From contig OX457061.1 in assembly GCA_949752795.1 (NCBI GenBank), positions 32,678,425 to 32,742,424 of the forward strand: a stretch of 64,000 bases of DNA. Direction: 5' to 3'. This stretch comes from Hyperoodon ampullatus (Eukaryota > Chordata > Mammalia > Artiodactyla > Ziphiidae). This document shows positions 23,456 through 34,740 of this stretch, piece after piece (position 1 is the first letter of the stretch; the number at the start of each line of letters is the position of its first letter). The position numbers were made by a program, and so were the translations under genes. The notes beneath the pieces were generated by a model. It worked only from the letters and a program-made list of their open reading frames with translations, searched no databases and was not told the DNA's origin.

Positions 23456-23519
23456 ATTTTAGAATTTATACATATAATTATATATAACTCATATATAATT
23501 ATATATAAATTCTAAAATA
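23456..23519. repeat. AT-rich imperfect palindrome
   Basis: 'ttttagaatttatacatata' on the left mirrors 'tatataaattctaaaat' on the right, with arms of about 27 bp around a short 'aactca' centre and one 2-base indel. It lies about 27 bp beyond the SINE head and could extrude as a cruciform. Confidence 0.75.
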
Positions 23520-24938
23520 AATAAAAATTCTACAAAATCTTACCCCAACAGCTGGGCCCTCAAGAAACTTGGTGGCAGTCATCAGGAAAACTGTAGCCGT
23601 CTTTTTAGTATCCTCCTCGGGTTTCTCATGAGCAATGTCTAGCATCCCATTCAAGATCCTGGGGGAGGAGGTCACAAAGAAATGAGTGTGTGTCAAGAGA
23701 GACCACAGGACTGCATCAAGCTAGAGTCTGTGCAGGCTTGACCAGGGGGCTGGGCTCTACGTGGAAAATGCAGCCTTACCTCAAATGGAGTGTTTTCTGT
23801 TACCTCCACATCAAGCTTTCTTTCCCTGGGGTCAGTAGTTGTGCAACAGTTTCAGAGACTGAGCAAACAGTTTAGAAATTATTTGGGGAATGATTACAGG
23901 AAGGGGAAAAATAAATACATATATATATACACATATATACCTATTATATATATTTAAAAAAATGCATTCTATATGGGAGGTAACATCATCCCCAAGGGGG
24001 TGAAAATTTGTTCTCAGGGGAGAGGGTGAAAAAAATCTCTTTTTACATATAAAGCATAGATAATACTGACATACATATAGTGCCTAAACAAATACAGTAA
24101 GTCTTTGGTATTAAAATTTCATGGAGGGGATATTAAGAAAAACATGTCTAAAAAGGCTCCTTAGGGGAACAATAATTTTTTTAAAAATGTTGAAAAACAG
24201 TGATGTATATTGAGAGCCTAGCAGACTATGTGACGCATGGTAGGTATTCAAAACATGAGACCTGTAGGTGCTATTATCATGGTTAGTTGTTCTTACAATT
24301 GTCCAACAAACTAACTAGAGAGCCATGCCATCCCATCATGGTTAGGGTGGAGAAGGGGTACTGTGGCCAGTTCCCAGATGAAGTTAGCTTAGGGTGGATT
24401 CTGCATGAGCTAGAGGTCCAAACTGCCTGGGGGTCTAGAAAATAAGCAGATTCTTGCACACCACTGCGATGACCTCTGGGATGCTCAGGAACACCTGTGC
24501 AGGATAGTGTTAAAATCCAAAGAACAAGGCATGGCACAGACATTTGTGAGCAGCGCATAGGCTACCACAATGCCCATGTTAATCCTCTAGGGAAAGGACG
24601 CACTCCTAAATTCAGTTTCTTCCTGGCTGAGAACTCGACCACCGAGTTTTGTGTGCCTGCCTGTGTTTCTCTTTAGAGAATCTGGCTTCTAGGAGGCACT
24701 CAATATTTGAGTTAATACAGGGTTGGAGCAAATATTGAGCAACCTCTGCTGCTGCATGTGCTCTGCAGGCTGAATTACCCAATGATTATTCTTAAAACCT
24801 GTATTTGTGTTCCTTTCAGCATACGAAGTGGTCTCATATATAGTATCTTATTAAATCATCATAATAACCTAGTAATGTTATTATTCTATCACTACTTGAA
24901 GGATAAAGAAGCTGAGGCTTGGAAAGTTCACTTATTTT
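23520..24938. other. intergenic DNA, no gene seen
   Basis: No gene or clear repeat, apart from an AT dinucleotide-rich stretch at about 23915-23960. ORFs here are short and unsupported. Confidence 0.45.
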
Positions 24939-24949
24939 AGTTATTTGTC

Positions 24950-25077
24950 TTTTTTTTTTTTTTTTTTTGGCCATGCTGTGCAGCATGCAGGATCCTAGTT
25001 CCACGACCAGGGATCAAAACTGTGCCCCCTGCAGTGGAAGCATGGAGTCCTAACCACTGGACCTCCAGGGAATTCCC
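24950..25077 (-). mobile_element. short tRNA-derived SINE (older subfamily) with TSD
   Basis: Poly(T) at 24950-24968, then 'ggccatgctgtgcagcatgc' and 'aaccactggacctccaggga' ending 'attccc'. Its body differs from the younger CHR copies. The duplication 'agttatttgtc' is perfect at 24939-24949 and 25078-25088. Confidence 0.9.
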
Positions 25078-25493
25078 AGTTATTTGTCCTCTTCAGCTGC
25101 CCAGTAATAAGTAGCAGAGCAAGCCTCCTTTCTACTACGCTACACCACCTTTGATATTCCTTTCCCACAGAGGAGAAAGACACATGAATGGTAAAGCTAC
25201 AGAGGAAAAGTCATATGCTGGAATTTGGGGACTCCGAGCGAGGGATATGGTAATATCTATGAATTGACACAATTAAGTCATGCAGAAAGAGGAGTTATCT
25301 CATGGAATATGAATCTAGCATATGGCGGAGCCTGCTGAGGCTGGTCAAACTATCAACTGCCAAGTTACAGGGAAATGAAAAGCCGTCAAAACAGAGATGG
25401 AAGCATCTCAAGATGCTGTGAAATTTGGAACATAGAAAACTTAGGGCACAAATGTGGAGAACAAAAATATGACATGAAAAATGAATGGCCAGG

Positions 25494-25855
25494 GGACTTC
25501 CTTGGTGGGGCAGTGGTTAAGAATCCGCCTGCCAGTGCAGGGGACACGGGTTTGAGCCCTGGTCCAGGAAGATCCCACATGCCGCGGAGCAACTAAGTCT
25601 GTGAGCCACAACTACTGAGCCTGCGCTCCAGAGCCCATGAGCCACAACTACTGAGCCCACGTGCCACAACTACTGAAGTCCACATGCCTAGAGCCCATGC
25701 TCTGCAACAAGAGAAGCCACCGCAATGAGAAGCCCGTGCACCGCAACGAAGAGTAGCCCCCGCTTGCTGCAACTAGAGAAAGCCCACATGCGGCAACAAA
25801 GACCCAATGCAGCCAAAAATTAAATAAGTAAGTAATTAAAAAAAAAAAAAAAAAA
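25494..25855 (+). mobile_element. long-form CHR-type SINE with TSD
   Basis: Head 'gacttccttggtggggcagt', 'gggtttgagccctggtccag', one internal 'gccacaactactgagcc' repeat pair, then 'gcaactagagaaagcccaca' and 'cagccaaaaattaaataagt' with poly(A). The perfect duplication 'gaatggccagg' lies at 25483-25493 and 25856-25866. Confidence 0.95.
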
Positions 25856-25866
25856 GAATGGCCAGG

Positions 25867-27655
25867 TACACACTTGGTGCAAATTTTCATTTCAGGGCCA
25901 CAGCTTCAAATGTAGGAATGAAGGATCTTTGACTAAGAATGGAGAACATTTTTCAAAGACTGAAAAGAATGTGTTTAGTCAGAGACCAACTCATCTGGCC
26001 AAAAGGGCTGTAAATGGAAAACAGATGGGAAAGGAGAAAAAAACACCTAGATAAAACTGAAATGGGTTTCCATGGATGACATGAAGGAAGGCCTGGGAAG
26101 AATTTCAACAGTGAGGGAGGTGCCGAGTGATTCCATGAGAAAACTATTGGGAAGGACATCAGAAACAAAATAGGCAGCAGATGTCCTGATATCATGCACA
26201 GAACATAGTAACCTTGAGATTACAGCACAGGGTGACAAACAAGACCTCATAGATACCAGGAGAGTTGGCAGGATGGAACAGGTCCATGGGAACATAGTGA
26301 AAGAAGGGTGTGCTGTGCACAAAAGACCCGTTGAGAGGAGATGGAACAGCATTGTAGGCTGTAATAACAATAGATTCAGAGGAATCCCTGAACACTTGGA
26401 TGAAGATGAAAGGAGAGAGGAAGAGAAGTGATGTTTTTATGGAAACTGAGCTGAGCCACATGGGGGAAAGCCACAAAATTGGCAGAGCACACACGCTGGG
26501 GATAACATTCTGGATATCTCATTCAGATAAAAGCAGAGTTTTTCACTTGCCTTCACATCCTAGAAGGTAGAGGAAGGAATAAAAATAACTATGCTCTGAC
26601 TGATTCCAACCAATGGGAAGAAGTCATTTGTTAGAGTGGAAGGGATGAGACCCTGGGAGAATGTGGCCATGTCATCTTCAAGGGAAGATAAGGATGAGCT
26701 GGATAAAATGCGTACAGAGGACTTAAGGAAGCTAGACTTCAAAATATCTTTTAAAATAGGCATAATTCCACAAGTTTCCAAAAGAAGACAGTACCAGGAA
26801 GTGCTCAGAAGCATGACTTTGGACAATTCCAAAGAAGAGAAAAGAGGTGGGGATATTCTTAAAGAAATTAGAGAGATGGCACAGAGCTCTTTAAAGTAGA
26901 ATATAGAATGAACACTCAAAAAGACGGGGCCAAGTGATCAGAGTGACAGAGAACCATACAAATAGTAGCAGGAATGTTAAAATCCTGGAGGAATCAAAGC
27001 ATGCAAAACTGACAAGGACCAGAGAATGTGTTACAGGTACAATGGAATTATGATAATGGATGGTAGAAAGGATGTACTATTTCTCAAATTTCTCTTTTAG
27101 GGTCTAAAAAAGACTGCAATTGTGGGGCTGCAAAGACAAAAGTGGATAAGAATATGTTGAAAACCAAGGTTGGGGAAGATGTTACTGATCCCTTTTGAAA
27201 GCTAATACAGGATCAAACTTGGTGGTCCACAGTCTATGGATCAAGTGGCATTCATTTGCCTATCTCCACACATTCTTCCTTCTTCCTAAGTATTACTAAT
27301 AGCATGTTAGCAAGTTGATCTCCAAATTCTTATAGGAGATTGGGGGTATCACTGTTTCAGGTCAGAAGAATTGATTCCATTTGGATCAGCTGCATACTCT
27401 CCTATTATCAGAGTGCTCTTAGTTGAAATATGTCTAGTTCAAGGCTTAAAACTAGCTAACTAATTACAGAAGAATAGTTTCTAAAGTCCTCAGCGGCATA
27501 CTGTTTTTACTTCTAGTAAGGTATTCCACCTTTACCAACACAAAATGAAATGTGTTGGAGTTTTCCAAGGGTTGTCTAGAGTGGTTTCTCTTCAAAGAAC
27601 TTGGAAAAATGAGTGTCACTGTCTTTTATAAAAATTATGCAGTTAGCCCATAGTC
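25867..27655. other. intergenic DNA, no gene seen
   Basis: About 1.8 kb, purine-rich on the + strand, without recognised repeats or exons. The 87-codon ORF at 26636-26899 has a charged Lys/Glu-rich translation but no recognised domain; it is mirrored by minus-strand ORFs over the same bases. It could be an old uncharacterised repeat. Confidence 0.4.
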
Positions 27656-27659
27656 AATA

Positions 27660-27960
27660 CATCATTTTATGAAATTACAGAACAGGCAAAACTGATCTGT
27701 GGGGAGAGAAATCATGATAGTGGTTGCTAGGATAGATAGGGGCAGGGATAGAATGGAAGAGACCATAGTGAACCTCCTAGGATGATGGCATACTCAGCTG
27801 GAGTACTGGTTACATGGATATCTGCAGTTGTCAAAACTCATCAAATTGTCACTGTCGCTGTATGCAATTACACTTCTATAAAAATATATAAAAAGTATAT
27901 TAAAAAAATTAAAAAAAAATTAAAAAAAAAGTATATAAAAAATCTGGGCAGTGATATGAA
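27660..27960 (+). mobile_element. old L1 3' UTR relic
   Basis: 'gaaatcatgatagtggttgc', 'agtactggttacatggatat' and 'gtcaaaactcatcaaattgt' then 'caattacacttctataaaaa' follow the order of the L1M-type 3' UTR, ending in an A-rich tail. Confidence 0.7.
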
Positions 27961-28181
27961 GTGAATAAAGAATGATTTTCTCCCATGACTTGACAGCAAT
28001 CAAATGAAGTTAAGAACATCAAAGCATCAGAGAAAAGCAGTCTCAGAGTTTGAAATTAGCAGTACTCTACCAGTAGATTTAGTGAAAAGTCAGTCTTACC
28101 AACACCCTTGACCTGTTAATTTCCTATTGGCAAAGTCTCCCATATTGTAGAAAAGGGGCACCACTACCCTTTTTCCTGGTT

Positions 28182-28620
28182 ACACTGGAACCAAGTACTG
28201 CTGGTTCCCAAACTTCCACGCACATAAATGTCATCTTGGATGTTTGTTAAAAATGCAGACTCTGGGCTTCCCTGGTGGCGCAGTGGTTTAGAGTCCGCCT
28301 GCCGATGCAGGGGACACGGGTTCGTGCCCCGGTCCGGGAAGATCCCACATGTCGCGGAGCGGCTAGGCCCGTGAGCCATGGCCGCTGAGCCTGCGCGTCC
28401 GGAGCCTGTGCTCCGCAACGGGAGAGGCCACAACAGTGAGAGGCCCGCGTACCGCAAACAAAAAAAAAAAAAAAAAAAAAAAAATGCAGACTCTGGTTCC
28501 ATACCTGGAGATTTTGATACAGTAAATCTAGGTTAGTGTCTAAGAATTTCCATTTTAGTGAACATCCTTGGGGAGACTGATGGAGGTAGTCAATGGACTT
28601 ATACTTTGAGAAACACTTTA
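28182..28620 (+). mobile_element. hAT-Charlie (MER5-type) relic split by a SINE
   Basis: The left part (28182-28265, 'gttcccaaacttccacgcac', 'gtttgttaaaaatgcagact') and the right part (28497-28620, 'gttccatacctggagatttt', 'actttgagaaacactt') join to one MER5-type element once the SINE at 28266-28479 is removed. Confidence 0.65.
28266..28479 (+). mobile_element. short-form CHR-type SINE nested in a hAT relic, TSD
   Basis: Head 'gcttccctggtggcgcagtg', 'cgtgccccggtccgggaaga', 'gcggagcggctaggcccgtg' and 'aggcccgcgtaccgcaaac' with a long poly(A). The 17-bp duplication 'aaaaatgcagactctgg' is perfect at 28249-28265 and 28480-28496, so it is young. Confidence 0.95.
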
Positions 28621-29020
28621 GGTAATCAAATCATAAAACTAGTTCCTAATTCCTCTAATTTCAGGCTCTCCAGGCCACCTTCTGATAATATAGCCTTTTT
28701 CCATTCCTTCACAAAGAAAATATGTTGCTTATAGCAATACGTGTATTCCAGCCCATGTGACCAGAACTCTTTCTTATTCAGTAATAAATAGGCATTGGTT
28801 TTGTACCTCAATCTGAGGGACCTGGTATTTAAATAAATATACATACCCTTATAAATGTGGTAAACGTTTCACATGATACTGAAAAGCCGTACTTCTCGGA
28901 CTGAGGGACAGATATGTGCCAAATTTATGCCAAATTTACCAAGACAAAGGGTATTTACAAAATTCCCTCCTTAAAGAAATCCTATGCCTGACATCATTAC
29001 GGTTGCTGTGTTCTTTTCTT
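28621..29020. other. intergenic DNA, nothing recognised
   Basis: No gene or repeat recognised in this AT-rich stretch. Confidence 0.45.
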
Positions 29021-29021
29021 T

Positions 29022-29285
29022 AAATTAATAGACTTAATTTTTTTAGAGTAGTTGTAGGTTCACAGCAAAACTGAGTGGAAAGCACAGAGAGCTCCCATGT
29101 ATTCCCTGTCCTCTCACACACACAACCTCTCGCCTTGCAGACATTCTGTGCCACAGGGTATGCTCTTTATGAGCAATGAAACTGCACTGACGTACCATTA
29201 TCACACAAAGTCCACGGCACGAATTAGGGTTCACTCTGTGTTGTACATTCTATGGGTTTTAGCAAGTGTTGTGTTCTTCTAAGCC
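29022..29285 (-). mobile_element. old L1 3' UTR relic
   Basis: 'gtagttgtaggttcacagca', 'agagctcccatgtattccct', 'cattatcacacaaagtccac' and 'gtacattctatgggttttag' are in the order of the antisense L1M-type 3' UTR. Confidence 0.7.
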
Positions 29286-29444
29286 AGTAAGCTTAACAAT
29301 AAACATGTAAATATAATATTTCCATTTTAAACGTAACTCAACAAATATTTAAATAATTTGTGTTGTGGTTTACTTTTCTAATGCTAAATAAAAGTTCTTT
29401 ATTGACATTTTGGAAAAATGAAAACATATTTAAAAACCGCAAGT

Positions 29445-30009
29445 GGGACTTCCCTGGTGGTGCAGTGGTTGAGAGTCTGCCTGCCAATGCAGGGGACCTG
29501 GGTTCGATTCCTGGTCCGGGAAGATCCCACATGCCGCAGAGCAACTAAGCCTGTGCACCACAACTATGGAGCCTGAGCTCTAGAGCCCATGAGCCACAAC
29601 TACTGAGCCCACGTGCCACAACTACTGAAGCCCATGTGCCCTAGAGCCTGCACACCGCAACTACTCAGCCCACATGCCACAACTACTGAAGCCTGCACAC
29701 TCTAGAGCCTGCACGCCACAACTACTGAGCCCACATACCACAACTACTGAAGTCCATGTGCTCTAGGGCCCACGTGCTGCAATTACTGAGACCACGTGAT
29801 GCAACTACTGAAGCCTGCATGCCTAGAGCCTGTGCTCCACAAGTGAAGCCATTGCAATGAGAAGCCTGCGCACCACAACAGAGAGTAGCCCCTGCTCACC
29901 ACAACTAGAGAAAGCCTGCAAGCAGCAGTTAAGACCCAACGCAGCCAAAAAAAATACAATATTTTTAAAAATTAAAAAATATTTTTTAAAAATAAAATTT
30001 AAAAAAATG
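29445..30009 (+). mobile_element. long-form CHR-type SINE with expanded internal tandem repeat
   Basis: Head at 29445 ('ggacttccctggtggtgcag'), then about four copies of a roughly 74-bp unit built from 'gccacaactactgagcccac' and 'ccacaactactgaagcc' phrases between about 29580 and 29835, where other long copies in this window have about one. The 3' body and A-rich tail run to about 30009. The near-perfect duplication AAAACCRCAAGT is at 29433-29444 and 30010-30021. Confidence 0.92.
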
Positions 30010-30224
30010 AAAACCACAAGTTATTCTACTACCCTGGGCTAACCATTGTGAATGTTCTGATTCTTTTTTTCTTCAAGTCATTGTTCTGTTTTTATGTACA
30101 TATATTTATTGTGGTGGTGGTAATGGTGGTTGTTTATTTCTTTACAAAACCAGGATTATAATATATAAACAGTTCCTAACACTGTATCATTCTATCATAT
30201 TTTAACAGTATTAACCCTCCTCTG

Positions 30225-30435
30225 CTCTGATTTTATTTTTCTTCTTGGCATTTATTGCCACCTGACATAATATGTTTGCTTTTTTATTTTCTGTCCTCAC
30301 TGAATGTATGTTCCAGGACAGCAGTTGTTCCAGAAGGGAGTTCTGTTCATTATGAAAACACAGCACCTATAACAGTGCCTGACCCATGTTAGTTATTCAA
30401 TACATATTCGCAGAATGAACAAATAAATGAATAAG
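30225..30435 (+). repeat. L2 LINE 3'-end relic
   Basis: 'tttattgccacctgacataa', 'gttccaggacagcagttgtt' and 'cagcacctataacagtgcct' followed by 'tattcaatacatattcgcag' are the L2 3' end in sense. Confidence 0.75.
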
Positions 30436-30469
30436 TGGCACTTTATCGTGTTAGTAAATATGCTTCAAA

Positions 30470-30826
30470 ATCATGATTTACAATGATTAAGCAATTCCAT
30501 CAAATGTATACAACGTAATTTGTTGAATCATTCTTCTAAGTGATCAACAGTTGGGCTATTTCCACCTTCTAGTTTTTTACTATTGTAATTAATGAGGATA
30601 TATAAATCTTGTTTATAAAAGGGAGTTCATAGTTCATATTTCTGATATTTCCTTAGGACTAATATCTAGAAGTAGAGTTATTATATGAAAAATTATAAAA
30701 ATCTTAAAGATCTTTTTACATACTGCCATTTAACTTTCCAGGAATATTGCAATTCATTTGTCTATAAACAGTGTAAGAAAATGGCCACCTCTTTTCATCT
30801 TTGCTAATAGTGAGTACTGATATATT
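30470..30826 (-). mobile_element. old L1 relic, left part
   Basis: 'gggctatttccaccttctag', 'tatttccttaggactaatat', 'ctagaagtagagttattata' follow an antisense old L1 3' region. The relic resumes at 31472-31620 after a younger L1 piece, so this is one element split in two. Confidence 0.6.
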
Positions 30827-30829
30827 TCA

Positions 30830-31468
30830 AAAAATTCTGTCCTGAGAAAGAAAAATGGAGATGTGGGAATCAGGTTCTCTGACTTCAGACTATACTACAA
30901 AGTTACAGTAATCAAAACAGTATGGTACTGACACAAAAACAGAAATATAGATCAATGGAACAGGACAGAAAGCCCAGAGATAAACCCACGCACCTATGGT
31001 CAACTAATCTATGACAAAGGAGGCAAGGATATACAATGGAGAAAAGACAGTCTCTTCAATAAATGGTGCTGGGAAAACTGGACAGCTACATGTAAAAGAA
31101 TGAAATTAGAACATTCCCTAACACCATACACAAAAATAAACTCAAAATGGATTAAAGACCTAAATGTAAGACTGAACACTATAAAGCTCTTAGAGGAAAA
31201 CACAGGCAGAACACTCTTTGACATAAATCACAGAAATATTTTTTGGATCCATCTCCTAGAGTAATGAAAATAAATACAAATAAATGGGACCTAATTAAAC
31301 TTAAAAGCTTTTGCACAGCAAGGAAACTATAAATGAAACGAAAAGACAGTCCACAGAATGGGAGAAAATATTTGCAAATGAAGTGACCAACAAGGGATTA
31401 ATCAAAATATACAAACAGCTCATGCAGCTCAATATCAAAAAAACAAACAACCCAAATCAAAAGAACAA
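30830..31468 (+). mobile_element. L1 ORF2 fragment inserted in an older L1
   Basis: The sense stretch from 'tctctgacttcagactatac' through 'ggaggcaaggatatacaatg' to 'cagctcatgcagctcaatat' covers a C-terminal part of L1 ORF2, close to the corresponding segment at 40380-40970 but truncated at both ends and with broken frames. The antisense ORF at 31009-31224 is its shadow. Confidence 0.85.
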
Positions 31469-31471
31469 GTG

Positions 31472-31620
31472 TTCTTTTCACTTGTGTTAAGCTGAAATGT
31501 AATTTTTTAAATGTGTATATTGACCACTTGTGTTTTATATTTGTTTATTGCCTGTCCATATCATTTGGCAAATTTTCTATTAGACTTTTTCTCATCAATT
31601 TGTAAGCATGCTCTATTACT
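31472..31620 (-). mobile_element. old L1 relic, right part
   Basis: 'gtttattgcctgtccatatc' and 'ggcaaattttctattagact' continue the antisense L1 relic interrupted at 30826. Confidence 0.55.
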
Positions 31621-32554
31621 TAGAGATATTAACATAGCACATGGTTTATTTTTGTCTTCATTTTAATTCTGCTCTTTTTCGTGAATGAAGTTAGCTGGAG
31701 CACTGACCCCTTTCTGTAACTGGCCTAATTTCTGCAGTATAAGCTTACTATTATTGAAACATCCATTCTTCTCCCACTGATTTGAAATGGTCACCTTTAT
31801 CACATTCTGTTTATATGGACCAGTGGTTAATAGTGAAAACCCTGGGATCAGACCGCTGCTGTCCTCTTTGTCACCGTTTTTTATGAGGTTGTGAATGAAC
31901 TGGGGCAGTGGCCTTCAGCACATAGTAAATGGTACTTAAGTGATAGCTGTTATTATTACACTGGCTAAATGATCTTTCCTGTTGTGTTTTTTGTTTGTTT
32001 TCACATCCTGCTTCATTTGGTGAGATCAATCTCAGTAAGCCTTGACCTTTGCTCTTGGAATATTTTCAGCTATGCACCTCCCTAGAGACAGTTTGGAAAC
32101 TCTCTCAAGTAAGATAAACGGAGTTCTCTAAATTCTTTGCTCTGATGCCCTCCCCACCACCATTAAAAAATTGCCAAACATGCCAGCTTCTGTCCTTGGA
32201 TATTAGGGATATTGCAGGAGGTTACTGCGGAGGTGATATGCTGGACTTGTCATGACATGCTCAATTTACCATGGCAACCTGAAGGGTCACTGCAGCCAAC
32301 AAACCCCTTACTCCTGTGATCCAGGAGCTGGCTGTGGCACACCCCTCCCTTAGCCAGCACGCCTAGCAAAGTGAAGGTCCTTAAGTTCACAACCCCACCC
32401 AATTCTTTGCATCTCAGGGCTGGCTCCTGATAGCATTGCCTCTGCTCTGAGCCTGGAACACATATAGGAAGGTCTACCTGCGTTTGTTTGTTTACTGTCA
32501 GTCCACTTCCAGATGCTTTATAGCTTCTAGAATGATAGCCAAGCATCAATCAAC
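31621..32554. other. intergenic DNA with a MIR relic
   Basis: A MIR relic in + orientation is likely at about 31820-31960 ('gggatcagaccgctgctgtc', 'gtgatagctgttattatt'). The rest, including the ORF at 32250-32549, has no recognised content. Confidence 0.45.
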
Positions 32555-33545
32555 CCAAAATTTCATGGCTTAAAACATTAACTTATTAAGATCTCTCATG
32601 ACGTTATGTGTTGACCGTGTTCAGCTGAGCAGTTCTTCTCCTGGTGTCATTTTAGGTCTCTCATGCAGTTACACTCAGACGGCTATGCTGCATGGGGACA
32701 TCGAGATGATGTCTTCTCTCACATATCTGGCCCCTTGGTGCTTCTCCAAATGGCCATTCTCTCCATCCTCAGGGGTATCTCATCCTCCAAGGTCTTTCTA
32801 CATGGCCTCTCTCTATAGCATGGTAGTTGGACTTCATACATGGTGGCCAGCTTCCAAGAGTGGGTAAGGGCCAGAACATGCCACCCTAAAATATGCCATT
32901 GGCATAAGGATTATTTTGAGCTAGAGGCAAATGAGAATTGACAAGTGCAGAAAGACACCTTCCAGGAGCTTCCCTTACCTGACAAAAAGCAGAAGCTTCT
33001 GAGAAATGAGAGCTGCCATACATAACTCCCTCTCCCGGGGAAGTTTTATGGCCATGAAAAAGATGGAAAGTCAACACCGACATGGACCTGCAGAAACCAA
33101 CCTCACTCCATTAGCTTCCCCCACATATTCACCTTCCCACAGTTTGTCACCCTTGGAAGCCTAAAACCATCTCCCTTTGTCCTGTCACTTCTCTACAAAT
33201 TTATTGTTCTTTGCTAAGATGCCATATAAGCCCAAGTTCTAGCCGCTCCTTTGAGCAACTCATCACTGAGCATACACATAATGCAAGTGTTAATAAAATT
33301 CTTTTGTTCTTCTCTCTGTCTTTAGGCAGTTTAATGGGCAGGGTCCTAGTCAATGACCTAAGTTGGATACAGAAAAAAAGGTTTTTTTTCCTTCCCTGCA
33401 AGTGTAAAAGAGGAAGCTGCCAGGACTTTTAAAGGCTTAGATATAAAATGATCCAGTACCACTCTTGGTATTCTATTGGCTAAAGTCCTGCTTCAATATG
33501 AGAAGGGAACTACACAAGGACCTGAGTACCAATGTGCCTGGTTCA
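32555..33545 (+). repeat. ancient LTR-like repeat split by a younger LTR
   Basis: 'tttcatggcttaaaacatta' to 'ccagcttccaagagtgggta' (32555-32878) and 'gccaggacttttaaaggctt' to 'aactacacaaggacctgagt' (33401-33545) are two halves of one old repeat, related to that at 12727-13325. Residues 32879-33400 are the inserted LTR. Confidence 0.5.
32879..33400 (+). mobile_element. endogenous retrovirus LTR nested in older repeat
   Basis: A 522-bp unit with TG...CA ends. It contains 'gccatataagcccaagttct' and, further on, the polyadenylation-type 'gttaataaaattcttttgtt' near 33289, followed by a U5-like T-rich end. No internal retroviral genes are visible, so it is a solo LTR. The ERV class (ERV1 or ERVL) is not certain. 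Confidence 0.7.
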
Positions 33546-34120
33546 CTGGGAACGCTTTTATGTAACTATCACATCACCTTCCTGGTTTTCCAGAGCTGTT
33601 ATTTAAAAAAAAAAAAAAAACTGGTTTATTTCAAAAAGATTTCAAGGAGAGAAAAATGGTGAATTCCTAGTTTTAATTCATCTTCTTCAAAGTGGAAATA
33701 TTTGTCTTGAAGATGGCTATGTAAATTATTTTTTGCTATTTATGTCATCCTCCTTTTACATATGTGTATTATGTAATACAACATTTACAATACTCTACTA
33801 ATTCTCCAATCCTCTCAATATCACTTAATTGAAAAAATAACCTTTCTTTGACAATGAGATCTCTCAGAATAAGAATATATTTAATTCTTATTTTAATAAA
33901 CATTTTTAAAATGCTAATTATGTGCTGGGTCCTAACAATTAGGGTACAAACAGACTAATATTTTCAATTCAATTCAATAGTCAGGAACAACAAAGCATTT
34001 TTTTCGAGTGCATTAAGCTGTTGTTAAATGCCTGGTACTGTAAGGGATATAAAGAATTATAAGACACAGTGCTGTCCTCAAAAGGCCTTCTTGCAATATG
34101 GAAAATTAGCAAATGTAATA
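33546..34120. other. intergenic DNA, possible L2 relic
   Basis: AT-rich. About 33880-34095 ('aattatgtgctgggtcctaa', 'cacagtgctgtcctcaaaag') resembles an antisense L2 3' end. No gene. Confidence 0.4.
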
Positions 34121-34125
34121 AAAAT

Positions 34126-34377
34126 GAACATCTAATATCCACATGCAAAAGAATGAAACTGGGCTCTTACCTAACACCATATGCAAAATTAACTCAAAAT
34201 GGATCAAAGACCTAAACACAAGCTCTAAAACTATAAAACTTTTAAAACTGGGGAAAGCTTCATGACATTGGATTTGACAATGATTTCTTGGATATGACAC
34301 CAAAAGCACAGCTACAAAAGAAAAAATAGGCCAACTGGACTTCATAAAAATTAAGAATTTTGTGCACTAAAGGACAC
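34126..34377 (+). mobile_element. old L1 ORF2 relic, left part
   Basis: 'ccatatgcaaaattaactca', 'gatcaaagacctaaacacaa' and 'ggccaactggacttcataaa' follow an L1 ORF2 C-terminal stretch in sense. It is broken by the LTR at 34378 and resumes at 34741. Confidence 0.75.
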
Positions 34378-34735
34378 TGCTATGTTTGTGTCCCCTCAAA
34401 ATTCCTATGTTGAAATCCTAACCCCCAAGGTGACGGTATTAGGAGGTGGGGCCTTTGGGAGGTGACTGGGTCATGAGGGCACAGCCCTCATGAATGAGAT
34501 TAGTGCCCTTATAAAAGGAACTCCAGAGAGCTCCCTCATCCCTTCCGCCATGTGAGGACACAGCAAGAAGACTGCCGTCTATGAACAAGGTATGGGCCTT
34601 CACCAGACACTGAAGCTGCTGGCACCTTGATCTTGGACTTCCCAGCCTCCAGAATGGTGAAAAGTAAATTTCTGTTGTTTATAAACTACCTGGTTTACGG
34701 TAATTTTGTTATAGTAGCCCAAATGGACTAAAACA
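34378..34735 (+). mobile_element. MaLR-type solo LTR with perfect 5-bp TSD
   Basis: A 358-bp TG...CA unit. Phrases such as 'cccctcaaaattcctatgtt', 'ggaggtggggcctttgggag', 'gccatgtgaggacacagcaa' and 'tcttggacttcccagcctcc' are those of MLT1/MST-class ERVL-MaLR LTRs. The duplication GACAC flanks it at 34373-34377 and 34736-34740, and it splits an L1 relic. Confidence 0.85.
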
Positions 34736-34740
34736 GACAC

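Noticed and set aside
26636..26899. 87-codon charged ORF
   Set aside because: No family recognised, no exon signals, and opposite-strand ORFs cover the same bases.
29580..29835. Regularly repeated units that might suggest a CRISPR-like array
   Set aside because: Units are internal to a SINE, are contiguous and diverged, have no unique spacers, and the genome is mammalian.
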